A DNA stretch of 64,000 nt, from assembly GCA_964400285.1 (NCBI GenBank), contig CAYNTK010000003.1:62001-126000 (forward strand), in the 5' to 3' direction. Under the pieces are notes generated by a model. It made no database searches and was not told the DNA's origin. It was given only the letters and a program-made list of their open reading frames with translations. A program made the translations under genes and the position numbers. Each line of letters begins with the position of its first letter. Positions within the stretch are counted from its first letter, which is position 1. Of the stretch, positions 1 to 9,112 are shown in pieces. Origin of the DNA: FEN-1279 sp964400285 (lineage in GTDB: Bacteria > Bacteroidota > Ignavibacteria > Tepidaquicellales > Tepidaquicellaceae).

Positions 1-667
1 GTGAACCACCTCCAGTTAAAATAAATCTTTGTATAATTTTTTTCTGATAAAGTTCAAACCCTTTATTAATTCTCTCCCTTAAAACAGGCGACGGCCTGTT
101 TCCACCCCATACTGCCGCACCAAGTATCACTCCTGCATCCGCTTTGCGATTACCCTGTGCATAAATATCGGAATCATCTTTAAAATTATAAATTTGATAT
201 ATATTTAAAGCAAAACCTATAAGAGCAACAACTATTAGTATTCCAATATTATTAAAAATATGTAACATCTTCGAGCGAGAAAATGTGATTGTTATCAAAG
301 ATATCATAACAAATACATAACATAATAAAAATGTCAAGGAAAAAGTTAACTTATAATCTTTATCTGAAAAACCAATTGAAATTGCAAGTGAAATAAGACC
401 TGATATTGAAATAAAAAGAAGTATAAATAGACTAAAGATATGAAATTTATCTTTTGATATTATGTTATATATTATAAAAAAAGAAATTATTAGTATCGAA
501 ATAAAAGTAATAAGATTACCTGTTTTAGTAAGGCTGAATTGAGATAACAATATACTCTGATTGTTGTATCTAACGTAGGTCAATAAAAAACCTGACGCCA
601 GAGATATTATTAAAAGTAAAATCAGTAATATATTTTTATTTTTAAACAACAAAAAATCAATAAACAA
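1..667 (-). CDS. DUF218 (YdcF/SanA-like) membrane protein, 3' end outside the window
   Basis: The minus strand is open from about 667 to the window edge. The translation has several long hydrophobic segments in its first 150 residues, rich in Ile, Leu and Phe, and then enters a soluble domain with ILGAAVWGG, PSPVLRERI and FILTGGGS. That pattern is the start of the DUF218 domain found in YdcF, SanA and ElyC, which act in the cell envelope but whose chemistry is poorly defined. There is no ATG near the 5' end; TTG at 667, 652 or 649 are the candidate starts, just after an in-frame TAA at 673. It is divergent from tmk, with about 85 bases between them for both promoters. The catalytic domain is cut off by the window edge, so only the family is assigned. 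Confidence 0.75.
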   Translation of the reverse strand, partial: MFIDFLLFKNKNILLILLLIISLASGFLLTYVRYNNQSILLSQFSLTKTGNLITFISILIISFFIIYNIISKDKFHIFSLFILLFISISGLISLAISIGFSDKDYKLTFSLTFLLCYVFVMISLITITFSRSKMLHIFNNIGILIVVALIGFALNIYQIYNFKDDSDIYAQGNRKADAGVILGAAVWGGNRPSPVLRERINKGFELYQKKIIQRFILTGGGS

Positions 668-753
668 TTCTTATACAGCTAAAATAAATAAAAAATTTAT
701 ATTTTGAAATTGCTTTAAAAAATATATAATTTAGATATAAAATATCATTTATT

Positions 754-1365
754 ATGTTTATAACTTTCGAAGGAATTGATTTATGCGGTAAATCAACACA
801 GATAAAACTTCTGTATGATTATTTTAAAAAAAATGAGAAAAAAGTTATTCTCGTTAGAGAACCAGGTGGTACATTAATTTCCGAAAAAATAAGGAAAATT
901 CTTCTGGATAAAGAAAACAGTAAAATGAAGTATTTAACGGAATTCCTTTTATTTTCTGCTTCAAGACACCAATTAACAGAAGAAATTATTAAACCACTTT
1001 TAAAAAAGAAATATATTGTTCTATGTGACAGGTATTATGACTCATCGACAGCATATCAAGGATATGGAGGAAAAATAGACTTAAAAATTATACATAGCAT
1101 AAATAAAATTGCAACAAATAATCTCGTCCCAGATTTATCATTTTTGATTGATATTAATTATGAAGAAAATCTAAAAAGACGAAAATTGTCTGGAAAATCT
1201 CACGATAGAATAGAGCAAAAAGAAAAAAATTATTATAATAAAGTTATTTCCGGATACAGAACAATAGCGAAATTAAATCCAAAAAGATTTAGAATTCTCA
1301 ATGGAGAAAAAAATATTGAAATTATACATCAAGAAATTTTATTCATTATAAACAATGTTAAATAG
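754..1365 (+). CDS. tmk: Thymidylate kinase
   Basis: Phosphorylates dTMP to dTDP with ATP, an essential step in dTTP synthesis in the cytosol. At 203 residues it has the usual length. The P-loop lies at residues 6-15 (EGIDLCGKST), EPGGT at 36-40 contributes to dTMP binding, and the DR motif is at 92-93 in DRYYDSS. The lid region carries several Arg and Lys residues near KRRKLSGKSHDR. The loop is unusual: most TMP kinases have FEGxDGxGKST or FEGxDGAGKST, whereas here Leu-Cys replaces Gly plus a small residue. The ATG at 754 is the first start after a long A+T-rich leader. A protease gene follows 20 bases downstream. Confidence 0.95.
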   Translation: MFITFEGIDLCGKSTQIKLLYDYFKKNEKKVILVREPGGTLISEKIRKILLDKENSKMKYLTEFLLFSASRHQLTEEIIKPLLKKKYIVLCDRYYDSSTAYQGYGGKIDLKIIHSINKIATNNLVPDLSFLIDINYEENLKRRKLSGKSHDRIEQKEKNYYNKVISGYRTIAKLNPKRFRILNGEKNIEIIHQEILFIINNVK

Positions 1366-1385
1366 AAATATATAAATAATAAATT

Positions 1386-3056
1386 ATGAAAAAATATATT
1401 AACATTCGTAGCTGTTTACCATTAACATTAATACTTGTTTTACTCTCTGCATTTCTACTTGGAACTTCTTATCAAAAAGAAACAGATATTTATGATAAGA
1501 TAAATAGAAATATGGATATATTAGGAAAAGTTTATAAAGAGATTGCTTTAAATTATGTTGATGCTATTGACGTAGATAAATTTTTCAGATATGGTATAGA
1601 AGGAATGTTGGGAACATTAGACCCTTACACAGTTTACTATGATGATAAAAATCGTGACGTTCTGGAATTAATAACAGCTGGAAAATATGGAGGTATTGGT
1701 GTAACAATCGAAATGAGAGATTCCCTTGTGAGAATAACAGATATACTTAACGGATATGAAGCCCAAAGAAAAGGATTAAGGATTGGTGATATTATACTCG
1801 AAATAGACAACAAAGATATTAAAGGTTTAAAACTTGAAAGTATAAGACAACTTGTAAGAGGGATTCCCGATTCAAAATTAATAATGAAAATCGAAAGAGA
1901 CGGTGAGATTATAAATTTTGAGCTTACAAGGCAGGAAATAATTTTAAAAAATATATCATACTCGGGTTATATTGGTGATTTAAGTGATGGTATAGCATAT
2001 ATAAAACTCGATAGGTTTACAAGCAACTCCGAAAGTGAGGTTGAAAACGCTTTAAAAACTTTTAAGTCTCAAAATAATTTAAAAGGACTTATTCTTGATT
2101 TAAGAAATAATGGTGGTGGATTGCTTGATGCAGCTATTGGTATATTAAATAAATTAACAGAAAAAAATAGTTTTCTATTAACTACACGAGGAAACAATAA
2201 AGAATCGGAAAAAAAATATTTTTCGAAAGAAAATCCAATAATCACAAAAGATATTCCTTTAGTGGTATTAATCAATCAGAATACAGCATCTGCATCTGAA
2301 ATAGTAGCAGGTGCAATACAGGATTTGGATAGAGGTGTAATAATAGGAAGTAAATCATTCGGAAAAGGTCTGGTTCAAAATATAAAAGATTTAAGTAATG
2401 AATCGAGATTAAAAATTACTACATCTCGCTATTTTACTCCATCGGGTAGATGGATTCAGGGAAAAGATTATTTCAAAGAGAATAAATCTGGAGTTTTTCT
2501 TAATACCGAAACATTTCAACAAACTGAATTTAAAACATTAAACGGGAGAATCGTTTATGCAAATGGAGGGATATCACCAGATATTGAAATCAAACTCGAA
2601 CCGGAAAGTGAAATTCATTCGGCATTATTATTAAAAGATATGTTTTTCAAATTTGCCAATTATTACCTGGAAAATCACCCAAACTTAAAAATTTTTAAAT
2701 GCACAGATAATATATTTGAGCAATTTAAGGATTTTATAAATTCAAGAAACTTCTCTTTCAAATCTGAAGCTAATAAAAAACTTTCGGATTTAATACAAAT
2801 TGGAACTAAGAAAAACTATTCTTCCGAATTTTTTGAATACATAAAAAAATTGGAAAAAGAAGTTGTAAAAGAAAATGACATTGAAATAGAAAAAGCTAAA
2901 GAAGAATTAAAAAGAAGCATCGAAGCAGAAATAAATAAAATGATAATCACTGAAGCAGAACAAATAGTTGCAACTTTTGACTCAGACATTCAGCTTCAAG
3001 AAGCAATAAAAGTTATTAAAGACAAAAATTTATATAATAAAATATTAAACAATTAA
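1386..3056 (+). CDS. C-terminal processing peptidase, S41 family (CtpA-like)
   Basis: A periplasmic serine protease that recognises and trims protein C-termini. An N-terminal hydrophobic segment (about residues 10-27) acts as signal peptide or anchor. A PDZ domain follows at about 95-170 (GKYGGIGVTIE, GLRIGDIILEID), then the tail-specific protease domain with DLRNNGGGLL. The Ser/Lys dyad is contained in TASASEI (residues 300-306) and SKSFGKGLVQ. The C-terminal 130 residues are a lysine- and glutamate-rich helical extension that fits the longer S41 proteins of Bacteroidota. Substrates cannot be read from the sequence. It lies between tmk and a prohibitin-like gene on the same strand, with short gaps. 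Confidence 0.93.
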   Translation: MKKYINIRSCLPLTLILVLLSAFLLGTSYQKETDIYDKINRNMDILGKVYKEIALNYVDAIDVDKFFRYGIEGMLGTLDPYTVYYDDKNRDVLELITAGKYGGIGVTIEMRDSLVRITDILNGYEAQRKGLRIGDIILEIDNKDIKGLKLESIRQLVRGIPDSKLIMKIERDGEIINFELTRQEIILKNISYSGYIGDLSDGIAYIKLDRFTSNSESEVENALKTFKSQNNLKGLILDLRNNGGGLLDAAIGILNKLTEKNSFLLTTRGNNKESEKKYFSKENPIITKDIPLVVLINQNTASASEIVAGAIQDLDRGVIIGSKSFGKGLVQNIKDLSNESRLKITTSRYFTPSGRWIQGKDYFKENKSGVFLNTETFQQTEFKTLNGRIVYANGGISPDIEIKLEPESEIHSALLLKDMFFKFANYYLENHPNLKIFKCTDNIFEQFKDFINSRNFSFKSEANKKLSDLIQIGTKKNYSSEFFEYIKKLEKEVVKENDIEIEKAKEELKRSIEAEINKMIITEAEQIVATFDSDIQLQEAIKVIKDKNLYNKILNN

Positions 3057-3084
3057 CAATTTTTTAAATTTTAATTTTACTAAT

Positions 3085-4011
3085 ATGATGACCTTAATAA
3101 TTTTCTTGATTGCAATTTTATTTGTTTTATTTTCGATAAACAAACAAGCAAAAGATAATCCTCAACTTATAAAAATTATTAATTCTATTAAGATTATAAC
3201 TACTATAGGTATTTTTATTTCTATAATTTTTGCCTCACTTGTTCAGATTGGTCCAGGAACAGTAGGGGTTACAATACTTTTCGGTAATGTTCAAGATAAT
3301 GTATTAAGAAGTGGATTAAATCTTGTTAATCCTTTAGTAGAAGTTGAAAAACTCGATATTAAAACACAGGCATACACAATGAGCGGAATAAAAGATGAAG
3401 GAATGATGAAAAATGATGATGCTATAATGACCTTGTCTTCTGACGGTTTATCCTTAAAACTGGATGTTACAGTATGGTTTAGATTAAACGAAAGTGATGC
3501 TCCAAATCTATTGAGAACTGTTGGAACCGATTATGTTGAAAAAATTGTTAGACCTGCTACAAGAACAGCTTTACGAGATGTAAGTGTTAAATACCCCGCA
3601 ACAGATATTTATTCATCTAAAAGAGATGATTTTGTTGGTGATATTACAAAAAATCTTGAGAAATCTTTTGAAGGAAGGGGTATTGTTCTAGAAAAGGTTT
3701 TGTTACGTAATGTCGAGTTACCAGAAAAAGTTAGAGAAGCCATTGATGAAAAAATCTCGGCAGAGCAAAGAGCTCAACAAATGGTTTACGTTTTACAAAA
3801 AGAAAAGCAGGAAGCCGAAAGGAAACAAGTAGAAGCTAAAGGAATAGCGGAAGCTCAGAAAATCATCTCTAATACAATCAATTCTCAATATTTACAATGG
3901 AAATACATAGAAACATTAAAAGATTTAATGAATTCTAAAAATAATACTATTGTTATTACTCCATATGATCAAAAGCTTACACCACTTTTAAATTTGAATA
4001 AAACTAATTAA
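3085..4011 (+). CDS. Prohibitin-like SPFH/band-7 membrane protein
   Basis: The first 20 residues form one hydrophobic helix and a second lies at about 35-55. The SPFH domain starts at GPGTVGVTILFGNV and continues through LNLVNPLVEVEKLDIKTQ, which matches prohibitin-type band-7 proteins. A charged coiled-coil of Glu, Lys, Gln and Ala follows from about residue 215. Such proteins form large membrane-bound rings that scaffold or regulate proteases; this one lies directly after the S41 protease gene and just before a dipeptidase, so a proteolysis role is possible but inferred. The start at 3085 is followed directly by a second ATG, either of which could be used. The gap to the next gene is two bases. 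Confidence 0.9.
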   Translation: MMTLIIFLIAILFVLFSINKQAKDNPQLIKIINSIKIITTIGIFISIIFASLVQIGPGTVGVTILFGNVQDNVLRSGLNLVNPLVEVEKLDIKTQAYTMSGIKDEGMMKNDDAIMTLSSDGLSLKLDVTVWFRLNESDAPNLLRTVGTDYVEKIVRPATRTALRDVSVKYPATDIYSSKRDDFVGDITKNLEKSFEGRGIVLEKVLLRNVELPEKVREAIDEKISAEQRAQQMVYVLQKEKQEAERKQVEAKGIAEAQKIISNTINSQYLQWKYIETLKDLMNSKNNTIVITPYDQKLTPLLNLNKTN

Positions 4012-4013
4012 AA

Positions 4014-5300
4014 ATGATAAATAAAATATTTCTTATTCCTGTTATTATATTTTTTTTACTTTCTTTCTATTTTTGCAAAAATGGAAATGAAATACACAAA
4101 CCACAAAACCAAAACATTTTATTTGGAAAAGATTCGGTAAAACAAAATGATATATTAAATCCAGATAACAAATTTAAAAATCTCACTGACGATTGCTATA
4201 AATTGCATTACGATGCTATTGTAGTAGATGCTCATAACGATTTTATTTACCAAGTTTATAAGCGTGGTGCAAACTTTAGCATAAAGGATAAAATTACACA
4301 AACAGGTCTTGATAGACTTCTTGAAGGTGGTATTAAATTACAGGTATTTGCCCTATGGACAGATACTGAGAATATGAAGCGTGCTTATAAATTTACTAAA
4401 GACCAAATTGATAGATTCAGAAAAATTGAATCAGAAAATTCGGATAGATTCAAATTTGCAGAATCTTATGATGATATAATTTCCATAATTCAAAGTGGAA
4501 AGCTATGCGGTCTTATGGGTATTGAAGGTGGTAATCCGATTGAAAATGATTTAGACAGAATAAATGAATTTTATAACCAGGGTGTAAGATATATCGGTCT
4601 CACATGGAACAACTCAAACAAAATAGGTACTTCCGCAAAAGACGAATCTAATAGAAATATAAAAGGTGGTTTAACAAAATTTGGTTTTGAAGTTATAAAA
4701 AGAATGGATGAGGTTGGTATGATTATTGATATTTCACATACAGGGGAACAAACATTTTGGGATGTTATTAAAACAACAAAAAATCCCATAATCGCATCAC
4801 ACTCAAATTGCTATTCACTTTGTCCTCATTACAGGAATCTTACTGATGAACAAATTAAGGCAATTGGGGAAAATGACGGAGTTATTATGGTTAACTTTTA
4901 TGATGCATTTATTGACTTTAATGCTGATGCAATTAGAACACAAAATGCTTATCAAAAATATTCAAATGAATTAAAAGAAATTTTCGATGCAAGCTCAGGT
5001 GATTTAATAAAATTTAATCAGGAAAGAGAAAAATTTCTTGCCACAAAAGATTTATCGGGTGGAGTCCCCCTCGATAGATTATTAGACCATATAGATTATA
5101 TTTATAAACTTATTGGTGCTGAACACATAGGTTTTGGTTCTGACTTCGATGGCGGAATAACCCCACCAAATGAGCTTTATGACGGGACTTGTTATCCACT
5201 AATAACAAAAAAACTTGTCGAACGAGGATATACTGAACTCGAAATTCGTAAAATACTCGGATTGAATTTCCTAAGAGTATTTAAAAAAGTATGCGGATAA
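4014..5300 (+). CDS. Membrane dipeptidase, M19 family, probable lipoprotein
   Basis: A zinc dipeptidase of the renal dipeptidase family. Metal-binding and active-site motifs are present in order: VDAHNDF (His-x-Asp), GIEGGNPIE (bridging Glu), IDISHTGEQTFWDV (His), ASHSNC (His) and GFGSDFDGG (Asp). The N-terminus is hydrophobic and ends at a cysteine (SFYFC, residue about 21), a plausible but imperfect lipobox, followed by a charged linker to residue 55. This suggests an envelope-anchored enzyme acting on peptides or D-amino-acid dipeptides. It starts two bases after the prohibitin-like stop, so the two are probably co-transcribed. Length (428) is normal once the signal peptide is counted. Confidence 0.92.
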   Translation: MINKIFLIPVIIFFLLSFYFCKNGNEIHKPQNQNILFGKDSVKQNDILNPDNKFKNLTDDCYKLHYDAIVVDAHNDFIYQVYKRGANFSIKDKITQTGLDRLLEGGIKLQVFALWTDTENMKRAYKFTKDQIDRFRKIESENSDRFKFAESYDDIISIIQSGKLCGLMGIEGGNPIENDLDRINEFYNQGVRYIGLTWNNSNKIGTSAKDESNRNIKGGLTKFGFEVIKRMDEVGMIIDISHTGEQTFWDVIKTTKNPIIASHSNCYSLCPHYRNLTDEQIKAIGENDGVIMVNFYDAFIDFNADAIRTQNAYQKYSNELKEIFDASSGDLIKFNQEREKFLATKDLSGGVPLDRLLDHIDYIYKLIGAEHIGFGSDFDGGITPPNELYDGTCYPLITKKLVERGYTELEIRKILGLNFLRVFKKVCG

Positions 5301-5351
5301 TAGGTAATATGTTATTGATTTAATACCTAAATTAATCTATTTTTGTTTTAG

Positions 5352-5777
5352 ATGTTTATGAATAACAAAGAAAACATAAAAGAAAGTGAAATTTTTGATG
5401 AAGTTATATCAGATTCATCAAAAGTTACTGCAAACGAATTAAACGAAGTATTAAGTAATGAAAATCAAATTAAGAAAAAAGCCTCCAATCTTAATCTTGA
5501 AAAATTTTCGAAACTTATACGACAACTTACTCTTTCCCTTCAAATGTTAAAAGATTATAAGACCAAAACTTATACAAATATTCCTTGGCGAACAATTGCA
5601 CTTGTAGTTGCCGCTATTTTATATTTTATTAATCCCTTTGATATATTTCCTGATTTTATTCCTTTATTAGGTTATACCGATGACGCTCTTGCCTTTGCAG
5701 CAATCTTTAAATCCGCACAGCGTGATTTACAGGATTACTGTCAATGGAAAGGTTATAACACGGAGGAATATTTTTGA
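5352..5777 (+). CDS. DUF1232 (YkvA-like) small membrane protein
   Basis: A 141-residue protein with a charged N-terminal half, rich in Glu, Lys and Asn, and a C-terminal hydrophobic region that contains the DUF1232 signature YFINPFDIFPDFIPLLGYTDDALA. Members of this family are small inner-membrane proteins; in animals the related segment occurs in RNF170. No enzymatic residues are evident and the function is unknown. Start choice is uncertain: the second Met is only two codons in. The stop codon overlaps the TTG start of the next gene, so the two are translationally coupled. Confidence 0.82.
   Translation: MFMNNKENIKESEIFDEVISDSSKVTANELNEVLSNENQIKKKASNLNLEKFSKLIRQLTLSLQMLKDYKTKTYTNIPWRTIALVVAAILYFINPFDIFPDFIPLLGYTDDALAFAAIFKSAQRDLQDYCQWKGYNTEEYF
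5762..5766 (+). promoter_or_regulatory. Shine-Dalgarno site for the TTG-started phosphoesterase gene
   Basis: GGAGG lies seven bases before the TTG at 5774, inside the last codons of the DUF1232 gene. Strong Shine-Dalgarno sites are scarce in this window, and this one supports the TTG start. Confidence 0.7.
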
Positions 5778-6571
5778 AAGAAAAAATCAACATTCTTTTT
5801 ATTGGTGATATAATAGGTGAACCAGGTATAAATCTTGTTAAATCCCTCCTACCAAGTTTCATTAATAAATACAAAATCAATTTCGTAATTGCTAATGCAG
5901 AGAATATTTCAGATGGAATGGGAATTTTGGAAAAAGATGCAAAAAAACTGTTGGAATTACCTATTGATGTCCTAACAGGGGGAAATCATACAATGGATAA
6001 AATTCAATCGCACAAATTCATCAATGATACACACAACATATTAAGACCAAATAATTATCCTCGCGGCGCTTATGGACACGGTTTCGGGATTTTCCCAATT
6101 AAAGGAACAAACTTTAAAATAGGTGTAATCAACCTTCAAGGAAGAACTTATATGAAACCGATTGATTGCCCTTTTAGAAACTTCGATTGGATTTATGAAA
6201 AAATAAAAGAGGAAGTAAAAATAATCATAATAGATTTTCACGCTGAAACTACTGCCGAAAAAATTGCATTCGGATGGTATGTAGATGGAAAAGCAAGTGC
6301 AGTTTTTGGAACACATACTCATATTCAAACCTCCGACGAAAGAATATTAATACACGGAACTGCATATATTACTGATGTAGGAATGACAGGATCTTATGAT
6401 TCTGTTATTGGGATGAAAAAAGAGTCATCAATTAAAAGATTTATCTATGGAACTCCTCAAAAACATGAAGTAGCAACCGATGATATTAGGATTGCAGGAG
6501 CTATATGTGAAATAGACGCATTCACAGGAAAATCTTCTATGATCAAAAGAATCTTCTACCCTGAATTTTGA
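5774..6571 (+). CDS. YmdB-like metallophosphoesterase (TIGR00282 family)
   Basis: A cytosolic dinuclear-metal phosphoesterase of the YmdB family, whose Bacillus member hydrolyses cyclic nucleotides in vitro and affects biofilm and sporulation decisions. Motifs appear in order: FIGDIIGEPG, NAENISDGMG, GGNHTMD, DFHAETTAEKIAFG and GTHTHIQTSDERIL, covering the expected Asp, Glu, Asn and His ligands. Length (265) is typical. It starts with TTG overlapping the upstream TGA and is supported by a GGAGG at 5762. Family assignment is firm; the physiological substrate here is not known. Confidence 0.92.
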   Translation: MKEKINILFIGDIIGEPGINLVKSLLPSFINKYKINFVIANAENISDGMGILEKDAKKLLELPIDVLTGGNHTMDKIQSHKFINDTHNILRPNNYPRGAYGHGFGIFPIKGTNFKIGVINLQGRTYMKPIDCPFRNFDWIYEKIKEEVKIIIIDFHAETTAEKIAFGWYVDGKASAVFGTHTHIQTSDERILIHGTAYITDVGMTGSYDSVIGMKKESSIKRFIYGTPQKHEVATDDIRIAGAICEIDAFTGKSSMIKRIFYPEF

Positions 6572-6665
6572 CTAAAAAATTACCTTTGTTTTTACGAAAA
6601 AAATATGAAAATTATAAAAAGAATCAATTTCTTTTGAATTCATGTTCATCAATTCATATTTAGTT

Positions 6666-7538
6666 ATGAAAAAATTTTATTTCTTATTAGTTTTTATCTT
6701 TTTAATAGTTATATTTATTAATTATGGTTGCAATCCTACAACCGGTGGATTTTATCCACCAAGCGTAATCAGGGGAAAAATTACAGATTCTGCAACTCAT
6801 AAACCATTAGTTGGAGTACTAATACAAACAATTCCAGCATCCAGCGGGGCAATGTCAGATACTTCAGGAATTTATGTTGTTCCTGACGTACCGATGAGTT
6901 CATCTGCAACCCTTGTTTATGTTATTGCTTCAAGAAATAGGTATTTAAATGATACAAGTGGATTATGGATTTCAGCAAATGATACAATAAATCTAAACAT
7001 TAGTATGATTCCATCAAATGGTGTATTTATTTGGAACGATATACAAGTTTATCAATATGATAATAAGGAAACTATAAGTAGTATTGATTTAAATAATTTT
7101 AGAAGCTGTCCTGGCTCATATTTATTTAGAGATATAGATTTAAGAGATTCTTTGAATGCAAAACTCAGATTTCAATTCCGTTCTAGTGATTTAGATGTTA
7201 ATTTCCCAGGATTAAACACGAAGTTTGGATACTCATTAGGAAATTTTAGTAAATCTGAATTTGATACATTAGCAATGTATTATGGCGCGGGTGAACCACT
7301 ATCCCAAGCAGATTTTCCTTTAGATAGAACTCAATACTTCTATACTCCTTTATTAGAAAATTCTGTATACCCATTTTATCTGGTTTCTAGATATATTGCA
7401 AATCCAAGTTTACCAAAAATTTTTGGTCTTTTATATATAAAATCAGCAACCATAGAACCAATTAACAATCGGTTTACTGTGATTGTAGATGTAAAATTAA
7501 ATCGAAACGGACAAAATTATTTTTTACCAAATAATTAG
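6666..7538 (+). CDS. Lipoprotein with carboxypeptidase-like regulatory domain, paralogue A
   Basis: The ATG at 6666 is preferred to the one at 6642 because it gives a clean lipoprotein signal: KK, a hydrophobic stretch, and the lipobox INYGC. After it comes a beta-sandwich of the carboxypeptidase-regulatory-like type (RGKITDSATHKPLVGVLIQT, DTSGIYVVPDVP), about 90 residues long. The C-terminal 150 residues match no family I recognise but clearly resemble the next gene: FDTLAMYYGAGE, a DFP tripeptide, PKIFGLLYIKSA and VIVDVKLNRNGQNYF. It is probably an outer-membrane or periplasmic lipoprotein. Codon use is like that of its neighbours. Confidence 0.7.
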   Translation: MKKFYFLLVFIFLIVIFINYGCNPTTGGFYPPSVIRGKITDSATHKPLVGVLIQTIPASSGAMSDTSGIYVVPDVPMSSSATLVYVIASRNRYLNDTSGLWISANDTINLNISMIPSNGVFIWNDIQVYQYDNKETISSIDLNNFRSCPGSYLFRDIDLRDSLNAKLRFQFRSSDLDVNFPGLNTKFGYSLGNFSKSEFDTLAMYYGAGEPLSQADFPLDRTQYFYTPLLENSVYPFYLVSRYIANPSLPKIFGLLYIKSATIEPINNRFTVIVDVKLNRNGQNYFLPNN

Positions 7539-7639
7539 CTTAAGTTGTTCTATATTTTTTCTTTGTAATTTCTTTTTTTTTAGAGTATTTTTAACTAAAC
7601 GAGAAAGTAAAATAATTTTAAAATAATAAATAAATAATT

Positions 7640-8503
7640 ATGAAATTCTTTTTACCTGTTGTTTTATTTTTGACAATCGTAACATCGATTTTTTATACAG
7701 GTTGCAGTCCAACAAGTTCAGATGGTGGTTCTGCAATTTTAAGAGGTATTGTATTAGATACTTCGATGCCGGGTCAGCCCAAAATTAATAGTGTAACGGT
7801 TCTTCTCCAACCTGTAAATATGACAACTACTACAAATGATTCAGGAATGTTCATATTTACAAATTTAGCCGCAGGGACTTATACACTAACACTAACAAAA
7901 ACAGGTTATTACAATAAAAACATTACTGTTGAGATTATTGCGGACGACACAACAAAAGTTGTTACGATTCCGTTCTTATCAAAAAAAATCTATTATGTTC
8001 GAGATAGAATTTTAGATGTTACAGTAGCAGGTAAATTCTTGGATGGGTCTGTTGTTGCAAATACCTCAGCAGATAAAGATGCACAAACAATAGACACTTT
8101 AGTGGGAACTGATAATTTAATATTTTTAGGCTCAGCAGATATAATGACACCTGCAGGATTCCAAACTTGGTTTAGTAATAGAAATTATATTGGATGCACA
8201 CAAGAGCAATTTGATACATTATCAGCATATTATACAGAAGATGGTCTACAGAGACCTGAAGATAGAGATTTTCCAAATCATCTCGGTTTAGATAATCTAA
8301 TTGATGTAAATAATTACCAAAATGCGGTATGGTTCTTTTATTTAAGAGGTAGAAAAAATGCAGGACTTACACCTACTGTATTTGGAGCTATGTATTTAGA
8401 TTCTGCCTGGTATGATGCAGGTCTCGATAGGCGTAGAATAAGAGTTGATATTAAAATCAATGCCGATGGAAAATACAATTTTAATCCTAATTTAGTAAAA
8501 TAA
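7640..8503 (+). CDS. Lipoprotein with carboxypeptidase-like regulatory domain, paralogue B
   Basis: A lipoprotein signal with lipobox FYTGC at about residue 22 precedes a carboxypeptidase-regulatory-like beta-sandwich (ILRGIVLDTS, NDSGMFIFTNLAAGTYTLTL). The remaining 170 residues parallel the upstream gene: FDTLSAYYTEDG, a DFP tripeptide, PTVFGAMYLDSA and IRVDIKINADGKYNF. The two genes look like an old tandem duplication that retained domain order. The function is unknown; the regulatory domain usually packs against another domain or binds carbohydrate or protein. A strong intrinsic terminator sits 27 bases after the stop. Confidence 0.72.
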   Translation: MKFFLPVVLFLTIVTSIFYTGCSPTSSDGGSAILRGIVLDTSMPGQPKINSVTVLLQPVNMTTTTNDSGMFIFTNLAAGTYTLTLTKTGYYNKNITVEIIADDTTKVVTIPFLSKKIYYVRDRILDVTVAGKFLDGSVVANTSADKDAQTIDTLVGTDNLIFLGSADIMTPAGFQTWFSNRNYIGCTQEQFDTLSAYYTEDGLQRPEDRDFPNHLGLDNLIDVNNYQNAVWFFYLRGRKNAGLTPTVFGAMYLDSAWYDAGLDRRRIRVDIKINADGKYNFNPNLVK

Positions 8504-8529
8504 ATACGAAGATTTATTTAAAGTAAATG

Positions 8530-8560
8530 AGCCTATCAAAAAAATTTGATGGGCTTTTTT
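8530..8560 (+). terminator. Intrinsic terminator after paralogue B
   Basis: AGCCTATCAAA (8530-8540) pairs with TTTGATGGGCT (8545-8555) across an AAAA loop with one G-T pair, and is followed by a run of T. It separates the lipoprotein pair from the helix-hairpin-helix gene and argues that the latter starts at 8573, not at the TTG/ATG codons inside the hairpin. Confidence 0.88.
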
Positions 8561-8572
8561 CATAAAAACGTA

Positions 8573-9103
8573 ATGAAACAGACTCTGAAATATCTTAGTT
8601 TTACTAAAAATGAAACAAAAATTATCCTTTTCATAATCATTGTATTAATAACAGGATTTAGTATAAAATATATTAAACATTTATCATCAGATTCAAAAAG
8701 TTCAAATTATGATTATTCAAAATCAGAAGAAATGTTTAAAAAACTTTCACGTGGTTCAATAAACAGTATAAATGACGATTCATTAATAAAAAAAGATACT
8801 ATAGAAACAATAAGCGAAAATAATCTTATTCAAAAACTACAAAAGGTAGAAGATTCATTAAATACTGGAAAGAAGAAAAAAAGTAAAAAAGAAGAAAACC
8901 TTAAACCTAAAAGCATTAATTTAAATACAGCTTCAAAAGAAATTTTGATGACATTACCTGGGGTGGGAGAATCAACAGCGGAAAAAATTATTAAATATAG
9001 AGATACACACAAAGGATTCAAAAAAATTGAACATATTATGAAAGTTAAAGGAATTGGAAAGAAAAAATTCGAAAGTATGAAAGAATATATTTTTGTTGAA
9101 TAA
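8573..9103 (+). CDS. Helix-hairpin-helix protein, ComEA-like, membrane anchored
   Basis: The ATG at 8573 is chosen because the upstream in-frame starts (8546, 8549) lie inside a terminator hairpin. A hydrophobic helix near residues 15-35 anchors the protein, followed by a charged, Ser/Lys-rich linker. The last 65 residues are a double helix-hairpin-helix of the ComEA type: INLNTASKEILMTLPGVGE, AEKIIKYRD and KVKGIGKKKFESM. In competence systems this domain binds incoming DNA in the periplasm or cell wall. No other competence gene is in the window, so DNA uptake is an inference. Two small PilM-like and rsmD genes follow on the same strand. Confidence 0.82.
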   Translation: MKQTLKYLSFTKNETKIILFIIIVLITGFSIKYIKHLSSDSKSSNYDYSKSEEMFKKLSRGSINSINDDSLIKKDTIETISENNLIQKLQKVEDSLNTGKKKKSKKEENLKPKSINLNTASKEILMTLPGVGESTAEKIIKYRDTHKGFKKIEHIMKVKGIGKKKFESMKEYIFVE

Positions 9104-9112
9104 ATTAATTAT

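Noticed and set aside
8546..8572. Upstream starts for the helix-hairpin-helix gene
   Set aside because: They lie inside the terminator hairpin of the previous gene.
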